Notes: a model not told the origin generated them from the letters alone. A stretch of 64,000 nt of DNA from Mesocentrotus franciscanus (GCA_037976565.1 CP137669.1:34651613-34715612); one strand, 5' to 3'; shown: positions 1 to 11,690, counted from the stretch's first letter. Program-made: numbers and translations.

Positions 1-692
1 CGAACAATTTTCTATTCCCGTTTGGAAAGTATATATCAGAACTGCACATTCTGAGATTTTCATGGTCGCAGCTACCATGGAATGGCCTTAGGCGCTATTT
101 GAAATATTTGAAATTTACCGGGAGCACCGGTAAATTTTGATTATTCAATTTGCTTGAAAGCAGAAGTGTTTGAGGGGATAATTTTTTAGTGCTTATAATA
201 CATCCACAGGGGCATCCAAATATATCAAAAATTTAAAGAATTACTATCCATCCAATTTCAAAATTTCCCAAAACTTTGCATTACCTTTAACACTTGCTTC
301 CTGGTTGGTTTCTGAAAGCTGATCAAACTCAAAGGACAGATGTTCTAATAAATTCAACAAATCCAGTTTGAGAATGATGGACAATTGTTCACATGGGAGA
401 GCTCTAGGGGTTTTCCCCCAATTGGAATGATAAACAAAGAAGTAGTCAAAAGATCATTATGTTTTCTGGGAATATGTTTCTATCTCCCTCAATAATAGTC
501 CATATATCGCTATACCATGCACTTCCTTATTAAACCATAACCATAACAGATATGGCAAATTTTGTTGGAGTGAATTACTACTACCATTACTTTGTTGTTT
601 CGATTCTATTTTAATGCGAAAGATAACAGGTCTGAGTGTACAATAAACACATCTTTTTTGCTCATAGGAGTTCTACTAGATGTACTGTAGTA
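1..692. other. AT-rich sequence, no gene seen
   Basis: Presumably AKT intron. No AKT exon for the rest of the PH domain or the kinase was found here. Confidence 0.6.
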
Positions 693-829
693 CCGTAAAT
701 CTCTGTGTATAAGGCGCACTTTCTTGCCGCCGAAAAAATTTGAAAGTCGGGGGTGCGTCTTATACACGGGTACAAAAAAATAGGGGTACGTCTTATACAC
801 AGGTGCGTCTTATACGTGGAAATTTACGG
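693..829. mobile_element. TA-flanked MITE, CCGTAAAT family (137 bp)
   Basis: Terminal inverted repeats CCGTAAATCTCTGTGTATAA / TTATACGTGGAAATTTACGG, flanked by TA on both sides. Internal GTGCGTCTTATACAC words match the copy at 60.2 kb. TA target duplication suggests Tc1/mariner/pogo-type mobilisation; no transposase is present. Confidence 0.85.
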
Positions 830-2179
830 TAATTGTGAGATACACTTAAAACACTATTTTAAAAACTCTATTTATCTAATTTACTTATGTTTCTATTTGC
901 GTTTCATTATCTCATTTTATTCATTAAAAAAAAAAAAAAAGCTTTTGATCTTTGGGAATAGCTTGCTCTAAATGCCCAGTGTGTGAAAATTTGATGTATC
1001 TCATACACATTTTGTATTACTTCAATCTATAGTTTACATTAAAGGGCAACTGCAGACATTGCATGAGACACAGCAATGAGGCAATATAAAGCACTGGCTG
1101 AGTATACCAGAATGGTATTACATGTACAACACTATTGATATATATATATATATATATGCATTTTTGTAATAATAATAATAATATTCTTGGTTTATACATG
1201 TATGGCGCTTATTACATTGATGACGTCTCTTTAGCAGTCCTTTACAGATATATTTTTACCCCAGTCATCGGATTCAGATTGAATCACAACTCATGTAGAA
1301 ATACAAATAAATGGAATTCAGAGCGTGAAGTAAAACTGTTCATACAAGTTCATACTGAAAGAAAATTTTGTACAGCTAGGAAAATCAACAAAAGCAATGT
1401 CATGCTTAGACAGTCATCTTAAGCCAATGCAATGCTCTGTGTACCATCTCTAGTCAAAATAAAATTAGTTGAAAAATACTTTTAAAAAAACAGCACAGAA
1501 AATGTTTGACTATTTCAATCTATCTTTTGTTCCAAATCCTGAGCCTAAAAATATGTTTCTTGTCTATTTTTTCCATTTTCCATAAGAAAAGAGAAAAAAA
1601 ATTGTCTAGTTTTCTAGGAAATACCATACAAATATAGAGAAAATAGCCATGTGAAAAATGTCAAGTGTCAGAAAATGGACAGTAACTGGGAATAATACCA
1701 TACATAGATGAAATTGAAGAATGACTGTAAAACCACTATTTTCAAGAGGATTTTATTTTTCGTGAGTCTCGTGCGTTGCAGGGATGAAAAATAGGCTACA
1801 CATGAAAACTGATCCCGCAACGCATGTGCGAACATGTCTTGAAAGTAGACTACGAGAATTACCTCAAAAACAGAACTCTTGACAATGGCTGCATCCCTGC
1901 TATCTTTCTAAATATCTCCATGCCAAAATACTGGCTTTTACAGTGTAACAATTATAATACAAATCGAATCCAACCATTCCCAGGTCTGATCTATCTTTAA
2001 AAATATGCTGATCAAGCATGCATCTGTTCCTTATTTTCACATGATCAAAACTCTATCCACTGTATGAAGGTAATTTTTTTAAAGACTTAAGTCGAAATAT
2101 TACTATATTTAGCTTGTTAACATTGTTATGCAATTTTGCAATATTTCCAAGTAGGCCTACATGTATATACATATATTCA
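830..2179. other. Intronic-looking sequence, no gene seen
   Basis: Contains (TA)n at 1139-1157 and (AAT)n at 1167-1181. No splice-bounded frame was seen. Confidence 0.6.
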
Positions 2180-2560
2180 GAATTTTCAAACACACTTCAA
2201 ATAAAACAATACACAGGGCCAAACTACTGGAGCAAAATTGATCTAAATCTCAAACGACTTAACAACTGTGGCAGCTTCAAAAAACATATTAAAATGTTAT
2301 TATTAAACTTCCATTTCTCTCTTCTCAATCTTCTTCTGACCCCATTCTTTACCTTCCCCTTCCTATTTCTCTTTTTCCTTACATCCATCATCCATATCAC
2401 TTTAATGTTTTGTCTGTATACTTTGCTTTTTTTATTATTATACTTCTACCTTATTATGAATGACACTGTGTCAAAAATTTTCTGAGGAACTTAAATTCTA
2501 CAAGCTATATGCTTTTATTAAGTTCCTTTTTCTATGTAACTCCGAAATTATTTAGTGTAA
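2180..2560 (+). pseudogene. Probable LINE C-terminal remnant
   Basis: The plus strand encodes TLQIKQYTGPNYWSKIDLN and SFKKHIKMLLLN. This has the spacing of the non-LTR RT tail (Y.GP..WN.I...I......FKK.LK..LL). Further on, GGAACTTAA ... TTAAGTTCC forms a 3' hairpin such as LINE tails carry. The match is partial; no catalytic motif is present. Confidence 0.45.
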
Positions 2561-3209
2561 ATGCAATACAACTTATGCTGTGTAGATGTCTTTATTGCTC
2601 ACGAATATCAATTTTTGCCGCGCCATATCTAAACAAGCCTTAAAGCTATAAGATAAAATATGCTAGTCTAAATGGGGGGACACATATTTACAGGAAACTG
2701 GGAGCCTAGATTGGTGTATTGGCAAAACAAATCAATAGTACACTGCACAGGTGTACTTGTTTTTGTCACTCTGTGAAGGCCATCAGACATAACTTACAAA
2801 ACACGGAGCCAAAATAGCTACAGGTAGAATGCCACCAAGTGGCAAAAATGAAAGATGAAATTTTTCTCCTCAAAAAAATGTTTTCTCTCTTTGTTGAAAT
2901 GGTACAATGTTGGAAAAATGCCAGGATATTTCACATATTTTCAATTTTTTGGGTATAGAGACAATTATGTTTTACAAAACTACACATGAAAAATGAGCAT
3001 GTATAATAAAGAAATTCTAATCTCCTTCATGTAGATGTAATGTTAAAAGCTTCATGCTACAGGATGTTCTGAGCAATGTAGTTGTCATTTATCAAGTGCA
3101 ATTGCCATCTAAATGTTCCATGACAATTAACTGTAACATTGGCACAGGCAAGCATAATGTAGACGACATCATATGTCTGATCTTTAATACAGCCCCATAC
3201 ATGTAATGT

Positions 3210-3235
3210 AGAGAGAGAGAGAGAGAGAGAGAGAG
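3210..3235. repeat. (GA)n microsatellite
   Basis: A pure GA run of about 24 bases. Confidence 0.98.
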
Positions 3236-3574
3236 CCGTTTATGGTTCTCCTCAATGAGAAAATATGTATTTTGGAACCCGTCTCTAATGAGAAGGCAGA
3301 TTTCTGGTAAAGGTTAAATCTTTTTTGAGCTTTCTCATTTCTAATACGTCAGTCTGCAAGAATATCATAGTCGACATGTCCCCCGAAAAGAAAATGAACG
3401 TTAATACCCTGAAATTCAAAATATGACAATAGCTGCAAAGCTTGGTCCAAACATTTGAGTGTATAGTCCCTAATACTCATTTCTGTGTCCAGCGCATGCG
3501 ATCTTCAGCAAGATTTTCTTTTAAATTATATAAATCCCTATGTACAACATAATTAATTCTTTCCCTATTGCTTC

Positions 3575-3632
3575 CATACAGTTTCTTTCACATTGCAATT
3601 CCAAGACCAGTATTCAACTTCATCTTTAAAAG
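3575..3632 (+). repeat. ~380-bp dispersed repeat, end fragment
   Basis: CAGTTTCTTTCACATTGCAA and CTTCATCTTTAAAAG match the last 55 bases of the family at 38.8 kb. Confidence 0.55.
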
Positions 3633-3644
3633 TCACCTATACAC

Positions 3645-4203
3645 TAGGGCTGTGCATAACCGTGTAATGAGGTACTCGAGTACACTCCTAGGCTTACAGG
3701 CGAGTACTCAATTTATTCGGATGCCATTTTGAATTTTATTGAATTTTTTGATTTTTTTGATTTTTTTGTTGTTTTTTTGCCAACACCATACTACGAACAG
3801 TACAAAGGTTTGTCTCTGAAAACCCACGAGATTTTACTTCAAGTTGCTGTTGAAAGCGCCTATTTGTGCTTTTGAATTTTTGACAAATAATTGAAACAAT
3901 GTTATTTTTAAAACTAAAGATGACAGACATATATTCCTCCGAGTCCAAACAGAAATCCGGAGATTTGGTCCCAGTTTCTGAGTGGTGAGTTGACAGTGAC
4001 AACCTGTGTATGATTGAGCTGGGAAACATTTTTACCCACGGTACCATGCCGGTGCTTTTCTGGCACGGGTGACCATCGGCCTGGACAGTGCCAGGTGAAC
4101 AGGATAAAAAAATGGCGGCCGAGTATATGAGTACGAGAAATGGTACTCGAGTAGTTGTCAACAGTGCGAGTACTCGAGTATTTGAGTACTTGTCGCAGCC
4201 TTA
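3645..4203. mobile_element. hAT-like non-autonomous element (559 bp)
   Basis: The ends are TAGGGCTGTGC and its imperfect complement GTCGCAGCCTTA. They are flanked by CTATACAC (3637-3644) and CTGTACAC (4204-4211), an 8-base target duplication with one mismatch. Subterminal GTACTCGAGTA words occur on both sides. These features fit hAT. The 141-codon minus frame inside (4161-3736) shows no transposase motif. Confidence 0.7.
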
Positions 4204-4211
4204 CTGTACAC

Positions 4212-5759
4212 CATGGACTTTTATGTCTCCTTATACTGCTATAGTGGTTTTAATACAGACAGATTTAACTGTGCTTCTTTTATTGGCTTACTTATTATTC
4301 CAGTGGTTGATGGCGGTGACAAGTTTAGCTGACCAGCAGCGCTTGCGCTTGTACGTGGGCGCACTCCTGATTACGTTGTCAAGCATTGTTCCTTCCTAGC
4401 CTCTACTCAGCCCTGGACCAGATCCTGGACTAGCAATGTCTACAATGTACCTGAGCAGGCCTTGGTGATGGTTCACACATCAAACAAAAAATAGCAATTC
4501 AAATTGTTTTTTCCAGTGATGTATACAGGAAGAAGTTGTATCAACCAAGTGCTGGCATGATTCACATCTGTAGGCAACATCAATTTCCAAGAGTTTTCTT
4601 TTCTCCAGATAATCCTCTTTGATAGAATTTGTTTTCCCATTACACATCCACGTCATGGAAAATAGAAGCCTGTTATGAGGTATGACATAATCGTACCGTA
4701 TGTGTACAAAGCTTGAGATCACAAACTATGGGCAGCATCCTAGTCCTAAAAATAGTTCACGGTCACAAAAACATAGGCAATCTGATGATTAAATAAAAAG
4801 AAACTACTAAACAACACAGGCACGTGGGCAGAGAGGAGACACAGTACTCGTCAAGTAATCCAGTACATACAGTACATGTAGGCTTTGATTCTATTGTTAT
4901 GATGTAAACAACTTCACTTCTCAGTACAGGTCAGCCGACAAAGAACAGTTTATAATGAGTTGAAAACAATAACCTTATCTGAGCAATCTAACACCAACCG
5001 ACAATAACCCAACAATCTTGTTTTGATCAAGCAAAAACAACGAACAACATGTAGCTCCCAGCCCATATAAGGAATGCTCTTCCATGTATCGTGTTACCTT
5101 AAAAGCCCAGTACCCACTTTGCCACGGTGACGAGAGGAACATAATTAGTGAACATGGTAGCCGGGGGCTTTGATCAACCTCAACCAAACAAATATTTGCC
5201 TGGAAAAATTACATCGAATCCATGCGCCGAGGCAACACTTCCATAAACATGTTTTCAAATATAGCTCACACGCCATGCAATCTGGACATAAATTATGCAG
5301 TTTCCCTTGTCTAGTCCGTGATAATAATACCTGTGTTGTGCACAGACAAGTCGAAGCTGAATTAACAAATTAAGTGCACGCCATGTTTACAGATTGCCTA
5401 CTGTAACCTTCCTTCAAGTGCTCAATGTACACTGAATTTTATTGCTTTATTGATATCTAGTAATTCCTGTTTTTTTTTTGTTTATAGGAAAGATGAAAAT
5501 GTTATAATTATCTATGGCGCCAGAAATTATCGGATCAAGGTCAATAAGGAGAGTGCATCATATTAGTGAAAAACAAATTAACATCATCAATGTGCCAAAT
5601 ACAATGAAAATAAATAAATGAGTATTATCAATTCTTTTTTAATGAAACAAACAATACCAAATTAGAAAATCACTTGATAAAATTCTAAAAAGTGTACAAG
5701 ATATATTCTTATTAACCACTTTTTTTTTCCACGGGGGACATTCCTAGCTTCCAACTCTG
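4212..5759. other. Intronic-looking sequence, no gene seen
   Basis: Short frames at 4480-4722 and 4975-5373 have no splice support or homology. Confidence 0.55.
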
Positions 5760-7042
5760 GCCCCAACAGTATACCTAACCCTAAACCCTACCCCTAAACC
5801 ATAACATTAACCCCTAAACAATAACCGTAACCCTAACCCCTAACCTAAAAAGCCAATTGTGACCTTAACCCTAAACCTAACATAAAATCCAATTGTGACC
5901 CTAACCCTAAACCTAACCTGAAATCCAATTGTTACCCTAACCCTAAACCTAACCTGAAATCCAATTGTGACCCTTACCCTAAACCTAACCTGAAATCCAA
6001 TTTTGACCCTTACCCTAAACCTAACCTGAAATCCAATTGTGACCCTAACCCTAAACCTAACCTGGAATCCAATTGTAACCCTAACCCTAAACCTAACCTG
6101 AAATCCAATTGTTACCCTAACCCTAAACCTAACCTGAAATCCAATTGTGACCCTAACCCTAAACCTAACCTGAAATCCAATTGTGACCCTAACCCTAAAC
6201 CTAACCTGAAATCCAATTGTGACCCTAACCTAAACCTAACCTGAAATCCAATTGTGACCCTAACCTAAACCTAACCTGAAATCCAATTGTGACCTAACCT
6301 AAACCTAACCTGAAATCCAATTGTGACCCTAACCTAAACCTAACCTGAAATCCAATTGTGACCCTAACCTAAACCTAACCTGAAATCCAATTGTGACCCT
6401 AACCTAAACCTAACCTGAAATCCAATTGTGACCCTAACCTAAACCTAACCTGAAATCCAATAGTGACCTAACCTAAACCTAACCTGAAATCCAATTGTGA
6501 CCCTAACCTAAACCTAACCTGAAATCCAATTGTGACCTAACCTAAACCTAACCTGAAATCCAATTGTGACCTAACCTAAACCTAACCTGAAATCCAATTG
6601 TGACCCTAACCCTAAACCTAACATAAAATCCAATTGTGACCCTAACCTAAACCTAACCTGAAATCAATTGTGACCTAACCTAAACCTAACCTGAAATCCA
6701 ATTGTCACCCTAACCTAAACCTAACCTGAAATCCAATTGTCACCCTAACCTAAACCTAACCTGAAATCCAATTGTCACCCTAACCCTAAACCTAACCTGA
6801 AATCCAATTGTGACCCTAACTTTAAACCTAACCTGAAATCCAATTGTGACCCTAACCCTAAACCTAACCTGAAATCCAATTGTCACCCTAACCCTAAACC
6901 TAACCTGAAATCCAATTGTTACCCTAACCCTAAACCTAACCTGAAATCCAATTGTGACCCTTACCCTAAACCTAACCTGAAATCCAATTGTGACCCTATA
7001 CCTAAACCTAATCTAAAATCCAATTGCGACCCTAACTCTAAC
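5760..7042. repeat. Satellite of ~35-bp units with telomere-like CCCTAA words
   Basis: About 36 tandem copies of a 33-37-base unit. The unit combines CCCTAACC(C)TAAACCTAACCTG with AAATCCAATTGTGA. Copies vary by one-base changes and by CCCTAACCCTAAA versus CCTAAA spacing. The CCCTAA words equal the animal telomere repeat, but the AATCCAATTGT part is not telomeric. It lies in the AKT intron after the third coding exon. A short degenerate relative is at 18416-18480. Confidence 0.95.
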
Positions 7043-7049
7043 CCCGTTT

Positions 7050-7124
7050 CCTCTGTTCGGAGCCAGGAGGCCATTAACTCGTATACTTTAACACAGAGTT
7101 TATACCCTTCTTGCTCTTAACAGA
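7050..7124. mobile_element. Short GGAGCCAG(A/G)AGG element, copy 1
   Basis: CTGTTCGGAGCCAGGAGGCC ATTAACTC ... CACAGAGTTTATACCCTTCTTGCTCTTAACAG. The two ends are imperfect complements. It lies between the satellite and AKT exon 3. Confidence 0.65.
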
Positions 7125-7213
7125 TGATTTACTTCAGAGGAATTAAAGCCTGGAGCCATTGTCAGAGCACCGTTAATTTAGTAGGATGGGTACTTTAAGG
7201 TTTTCTTTCTTAC

Positions 7214-7325
7214 CTTTCATCAGCTGAAGATACAGAAAACGTTCTCTCTATGATAGTGGTCCACTGTAAGCAGCGAACTTTGAATGTGTTGGGGGCTGGT
7301 TTCTCTGTCTTCAAGATCTGACATT
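7214..7325 (-). CDS. AKT: AKT PH-domain exon 3
   Basis: A 112-base exon after a GTGGCCTGCAG acceptor and before a GTAAGAAAG donor. Spliced to the previous exon it reads [19 protein letters not shown], then [18 protein letters not shown], matching human AKT1 QCQLMKTERPRPNTFIIRC and LQWTTVIERTF. Counterparts of C60 and C77 (the PH-domain disulfide pair), W80 (allosteric-inhibitor contact) and R86 (phosphoinositide binding) are all conserved. The exon ends in phase 2. No later AKT exon was found in bases 1-7213. The remaining PH helix, linker, kinase domain and hydrophobic motif should therefore lie outside the left edge, and the gene is partial here. Confidence 0.97.
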
Positions 7326-7773
7326 CTGCAGGCCACAAGCAAAAGAATCAAGAAAATTGTGAGTATGATAGAAACAATACGTTTCGTCTGAATTTCTGAA
7401 ATTTCAGTCCATGAAGCTATAGAAAGATTGAGTTCTGCTCTTTGAGATATTTGCTGCACCAAAATGTATTAATATTTACATTTGTTAGTCCTACAGGCAT
7501 TAAATACTATTGTGCCCCTTTTCCCCTAGGTGGAATTGCCACAAAATTTCTCTTTCATTACATGGGTAATGTCAACGCAATGAAAATTCACCTACATTCA
7601 TCTTAATATTTTTTTAGGCAACAAATGTATTCATTGTGAAGGAGCTGAACACATCATTTCAAATCTGGATAGGCTGAAATGTATGAAATTCAGAAGAATA
7701 ATATGTTGCAAGATAAAACACAGCACACATGTCGAATTCTTTGAGAAACTAATTCTCATTTCATCTGTTTTGG

Positions 7774-7838
7774 TGGCAGAAGGGTGCTAACTCATTCTCT
7801 TATACAGAGTTAATGCTCTTCTGGCTCCAAACAGATGA
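7774..7838. mobile_element. Short GGAGCCAGAAG element, copy 2
   Basis: GGCAGAAGGGTGCTAACTC ... AGAGTTAATGCTCTTCTGGCTCCAAACAG is an inverse relative of the copies at 7050 and 18078. Confidence 0.65.
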
Positions 7839-7849
7839 CATCATAGCAT

Positions 7850-8104
7850 GGTGTGATGTGGTGTGGTGTGGTGTGGTGTGGGTGTGGTGTGGTGTGGTGT
7901 GGTGTGGTGTGGGAGGTGTGGTGTGGTGTGGTGTGGGAGGTGTGGTATGGTGTGGTGTGGTGTGGGAGGTGTGGTGTGGTGTGGTGTGGTGTTTTGTGGT
8001 GTGGTGTGGTGTGGTGTGGTGTGGTATGGTGTGGTGTGGTGTGGTGTGGGAGGTGTGGTGTGGGAGGTGTGGTGTGGTGTGGTGTGGTGTGGCATGGCAT
8101 GGCA
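7850..8104. repeat. (GGTGT)n pentanucleotide tract
   Basis: About 250 bases of GGTGT with interruptions GGGAGGTGT and GTTTTGTGGT, degrading into GGCATGGCATA at the right. All six frames are open through part of it because of the repeat, not because of coding. It ends 100 bases from the AKT exon at 8203. Confidence 0.98.
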
Positions 8105-8155
8105 TAGCATAGTATAGTCTAGTTATAGTATGGTAGAGTATAGTAAAGTATCAAA
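8105..8155. repeat. Degenerate TAGTATAG microsatellite
   Basis: Tandem ATAGTATAGT-type words continue from the GGTGT tract. Related words recur at 8380-8412 and 8915-8955. Confidence 0.7.
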
Positions 8156-8202
8156 ACAAACAAACAATCAAACAAACAAACAAAACATGAGATATGACTT
8201 AC

Positions 8203-8328
8203 TTGCTACAGTGAAGTTATTGAGGGCATCTTGCTCTCCTTTCCCTTTAGGTTTGTCCTTGTAGCCAACAAATTCACCATTAGATTTCAGCTGGAAGTAC
8301 CTGGGTCTCCAGTTCTTGATGTACTCAC
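8203..8328 (-). CDS. AKT: AKT PH-domain exon 2
   Basis: A 126-base exon between an acceptor ending GTTTTCAG and a GTAAGT donor. It starts by completing the glycine codon of the previous exon and continues [17 protein letters not shown], then [19 protein letters not shown] and FTVA. It aligns with human AKT1 residues of about 16-58 (EYIKTWRPRYFLL...LNNFSVA). The phosphoinositide-binding residues E17, R23, R25 and N53 of human AKT1 all have identical counterparts. The variable loop between strands reads [10 protein letters not shown], where human has RPQDVDQREAP. The exon ends in phase 1 with A|GTAAGT, giving lysine with the next exon. A 118-base hairpin sits about 105 bases upstream in the intron. 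Very confident. Confidence 0.97.
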
Positions 8329-8434
8329 CTGAAAACGAGAACATAAATATTTAGAAATTGAGAAGAAAGGGCTAAAATAAGAGTCTAGTCTAGTATAGAA
8401 TAGAATAGTAAGCAAATAATTACCGTTGGTGAAG

Positions 8435-8552
8435 GTGATGGGACAAACTATCACTTCCGAGGCGATCTGGATGTAGCTATCTTTCTGAAGCTTCGCTTCA
8501 GAAAGATAGCGTATACATTCAGATCGTCGAGGAAGTGATAGTTTGCCATCGC
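8435..8552. repeat. 118-base hairpin beside AKT exon 2
   Basis: The arms pair along about 55 bases: GGTGATGGGACAAACTATC against its near-complement GATAGTTTGCCATCGCC, then a perfect 15-base inner stem (GCTATCTTTCTGAAG) with a 5-base loop. It lies in the intron about 105 bases before the acceptor of AKT exon 2. On the minus strand it is preceded by a CAG and followed by GTAATT. Possible foldback MITE or structured RNA. Confidence 0.85.
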
Positions 8553-8723
8553 CTGAAACCAAAAGGTGATTATTTGCTTTATATTCCACATCAGAAACAT
8601 TTCACTTCTTCCGTCATTTTAGAGCAACAAGTCATCAATTAACAGCTAGCAAACGGTGTACGATACGTACATTGCATGCAGTACTTACATGTACGTACGT
8701 ACGTATACGCAACATATACAATT

Positions 8724-8810
8724 AAAGTGCGTTGCACTGTGTAGATAGTACTACTATCTACACAGTGCAACGCACTTTCACTGAAGATAGTAGTACTATC
8801 TACACAGTGT
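8724..8810. repeat. Near-perfect 55-base palindrome with partial duplicate
   Basis: Two 27-base arms (starting AAAGTGCGTTGCACTGTG) pair perfectly around one base at 8751. The right half is then repeated in part at 8785-8809 (GATAGTAGTACTATCTACAC). Confidence 0.95.
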
Positions 8811-9336
8811 ACAAAACTTTTCTTCTCCCATCAATGATGGGCAAACTATCTTTCATCACATGATTTACATTTGACCAATCGTAGAGCAAGATTCTTAGTA
8901 TGTGGATTATAATATAATATAGTATAGTATAGTATAGGATAGTATAGAATGGCATAGTGAAAATAATAATTTTATTGTACAAATATTGCTGGTTAGCACC
9001 GTTCATTCACTTGACTTGCAATGAAGAGGTTGAGGTTTCTAGCCCTTGCCTAGTGCATCTGTCTTGAGACAAGGCATTTAGTGATAAGTTGCCTTTCTCA
9101 ACCCAGGTGTACATGTAGTAATGGGTATTCTGTAGGATTTGTTCCTTGATTCCCACTGTGTTATTAACAGCTGCTGAAACTCAAGCAAGGATAATAATTT
9201 CCAAAATGCTTCGGAACTTGAAAGAACTTTAATAAAGACACAATGTCATGCAGTATAACAGTTAGTATGATCATTATAATGATCAGTGTTTATTTCAAGG
9301 CTTAAAATCTGGATACTCTGGATGATGTGAAGTACA

Positions 9337-9460
9337 GGGCCCTGTTTCATAAAACTTCTATGACAAATATCCTCTCAGCCAATCAAAAGCCACTATTTCA
9401 GTAGCTTATAACAGTTATCGTAACTTGATATTGAAAACAAGGTTTATGAAAATGAAACTT
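9337..9460. mobile_element. GGGCCCTGTTTCATAAAAC remnant
   Basis: GGGCCCTGTTTCATAAAACTT at the left and CAAGGTTTATGAAAATGAAAC at the right are imperfect complements. A diverged relative starts at 54178 (CAGGGCCCTGTATTATGAAA). Confidence 0.45.
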
Positions 9461-10985
9461 AAAAAAAAATCATTTGTACAGCCAGTTTGCAGTTGAGCAA
9501 TACATGTCATGAACATGTTTTTATTTTATTTTAATCCTCTTATCCTCTCACCCGCTATCTCTCTCTCTCTCCCTTTCCCCAGCATATTTTCCTTCATATA
9601 CAGCACTTAATAACGTTACTTTATTCCAGGAAATTATATATTTATAGAATCAACCTTACATAAATGAAAAACAGTGTAATAAAAAAAAGGTCTTTGTTCC
9701 CATAAAATAGAATCGATTCTACATGCACAATTAATGTTCATTTCCTCATAACTGTAAGGTGATTTTATCAATAGGAACTGATCAAATAAATGCACTTTCT
9801 CCAAGAGAGAAGAGGGAATAGGGGGGAGGGGGGAGGGAGATTTCGTTATTCAATGTGACAAAGTGATTTTACACTCAAATAAAACTTACATTGACGTAAG
9901 TGATTACCATAAGCCCCCAAGAGATGAAGGGTATAAGTTACTTTAGTTTATTCCACTGCCATCTCTGAAGACATGATAAACATTACTCACCAAGATGTGA
10001 TTTTTATCCTTACTACCTCATAAGATTTGTTTTTCGTGAAATATAAATCACAAACAAACATTATCTTGCAAAAATCATGAAGACTGCGATTCATCTGCCA
10101 TATCATTTTCAAATCAATGCTAGTCTCAAATTCTAATTAGCATATAAATGGGAAACTATATCTTTTTTGTCCAAAGACTTAAAACCACTTTATTTCAAAA
10201 GATAACACGTTTCCATTAAAACCCACCCTCTTTCTGCAAACCTTAACCTAGTTCTGCATAGCACAAATATTTGTGCACATCATTTCAAAAGTGTAAAAAC
10301 AAGCTTCGCTGATGGATTGATAACAGGAAAGTTAATTACTTTGATTGATGAGCTTCACAACCACAAACAAACCAATTATATGGAAAGGCAAAAAAATGAT
10401 TAGAAAAGGAGAAAAACATCAGTCACATGACACACTACACATAACATGAAATAAATGGATATTATAATTTCTGTCTTTTGCAGTCTTTAGCCTAAACTCC
10501 ATCTTAATAATCTTAATAAAATTCACAAGTACACAATATGGTTACTTACTGTATATACGATTGTAATCTTTTAAGGAAAATAAACAGATGCCTTATTTCA
10601 ATAGGGTGAAAAATATAAGATCAAAACAACAATCGACGATAACATCTGGTTCACAAAAATGCTTTCAGAGATTGCATGTCTGATTATACAGCTCCCATGT
10701 AATTATGACGTAAGCATTTTCCTTATTTAAAAAAAAAAAAAAATTGCACACAAAATACAGAACAAAGAAATCGCCGCCGAACCAATAATATGACAATATG
10801 GCTTCAGTTCAATCCACAATATTCATATGCCTTCCATAAATTTGTTTGTATAATTGAAAATCGATGTTAACCCATTGAAACCTCAATCCAATTTTACATA
10901 ACAAGAGCAGGAACCTTGATGGAACAATAAAATGGTTTTGCTCTGGTACTTGCAACTTTTTTGTAAATTACATTTGTTAATTTAA

Positions 10986-11268
10986 AGGGAGTGTAGCATG
11001 GCAAATACTGGTTAACGCCATCTACGTCTTCTTTTGGACAACTGCACGTAAATGAATGGACTTGATTAACGGTAGTCACCAACTTAATTGCTACATGGTC
11101 AGCGCGCTAGCGTTCGCGAAACAGACCAAAGTTCTCCTCACGCTCCGGTTTCGCGTATGTTGCATGCACGTGAATGCTGCGGTCGCGTCGTCCGTAGTCG
11201 TATTATACCTGATTGGCCCCGAGTAGGGCCACGGGAAAGACACATAGTCTCATCATGCTACACTCCCT
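10986..11268. mobile_element. TTAA-flanked element AGGGAGTGTAGCATG (283 bp)
   Basis: Perfect 15-base inverted ends AGGGAGTGTAGCATG, flanked by TTAA on both sides. TTAA duplications are typical of piggyBac and Kolobok transposons. The interior at 11098-11230 is GC-rich against AT-rich surroundings. Confidence 0.85.
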
Positions 11269-11690
11269 TTAAGAGGTACTAATTAATATTTTTGAAATGG
11301 ATTTGATAAAGGTAATTTAATTGTCGATAAATGTGTCTCAGTCTGCAAGTATAAACATCCCTGAAAGTTTTGCAAACAGTTCACAATGAAAACTGGAGAA
11401 AAAAAATATAAGTAGATTTCCAAAAAGAAGAATAACTTTATTTGTTTCTTTGAAAATTTCTTTATAATCAAAGACATCCTCAAAACTAAAGAAGTAAATG
11501 GAGGTCTACCATTTTGTACCATGGTAGTATGTGGTCCTAATAGCTCCTGTAAATAAGATTGTAATAACCTGAAAGAGTAATTTCAAAGAAATTTCATAAG
11601 GTTCACCACCCATGTAATCTTGCTTTCTATACCCACTAAATTTGTTTTTCAAAATGTCCTTTCAAAAGTTGATGAAAAATACTTCATGTA

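Noticed and set aside
3736..4161. 141-codon minus-strand frame with a signal-peptide-like start
   Set aside because: It lies inside the hAT-like element; the hydrophobic start comes from the element's subterminal repeats and no known domain is seen.
7800..8117. Six overlapping frames of 84-101 codons
   Set aside because: All are products of the (GGTGT)n tract, with no start, splice or composition support.
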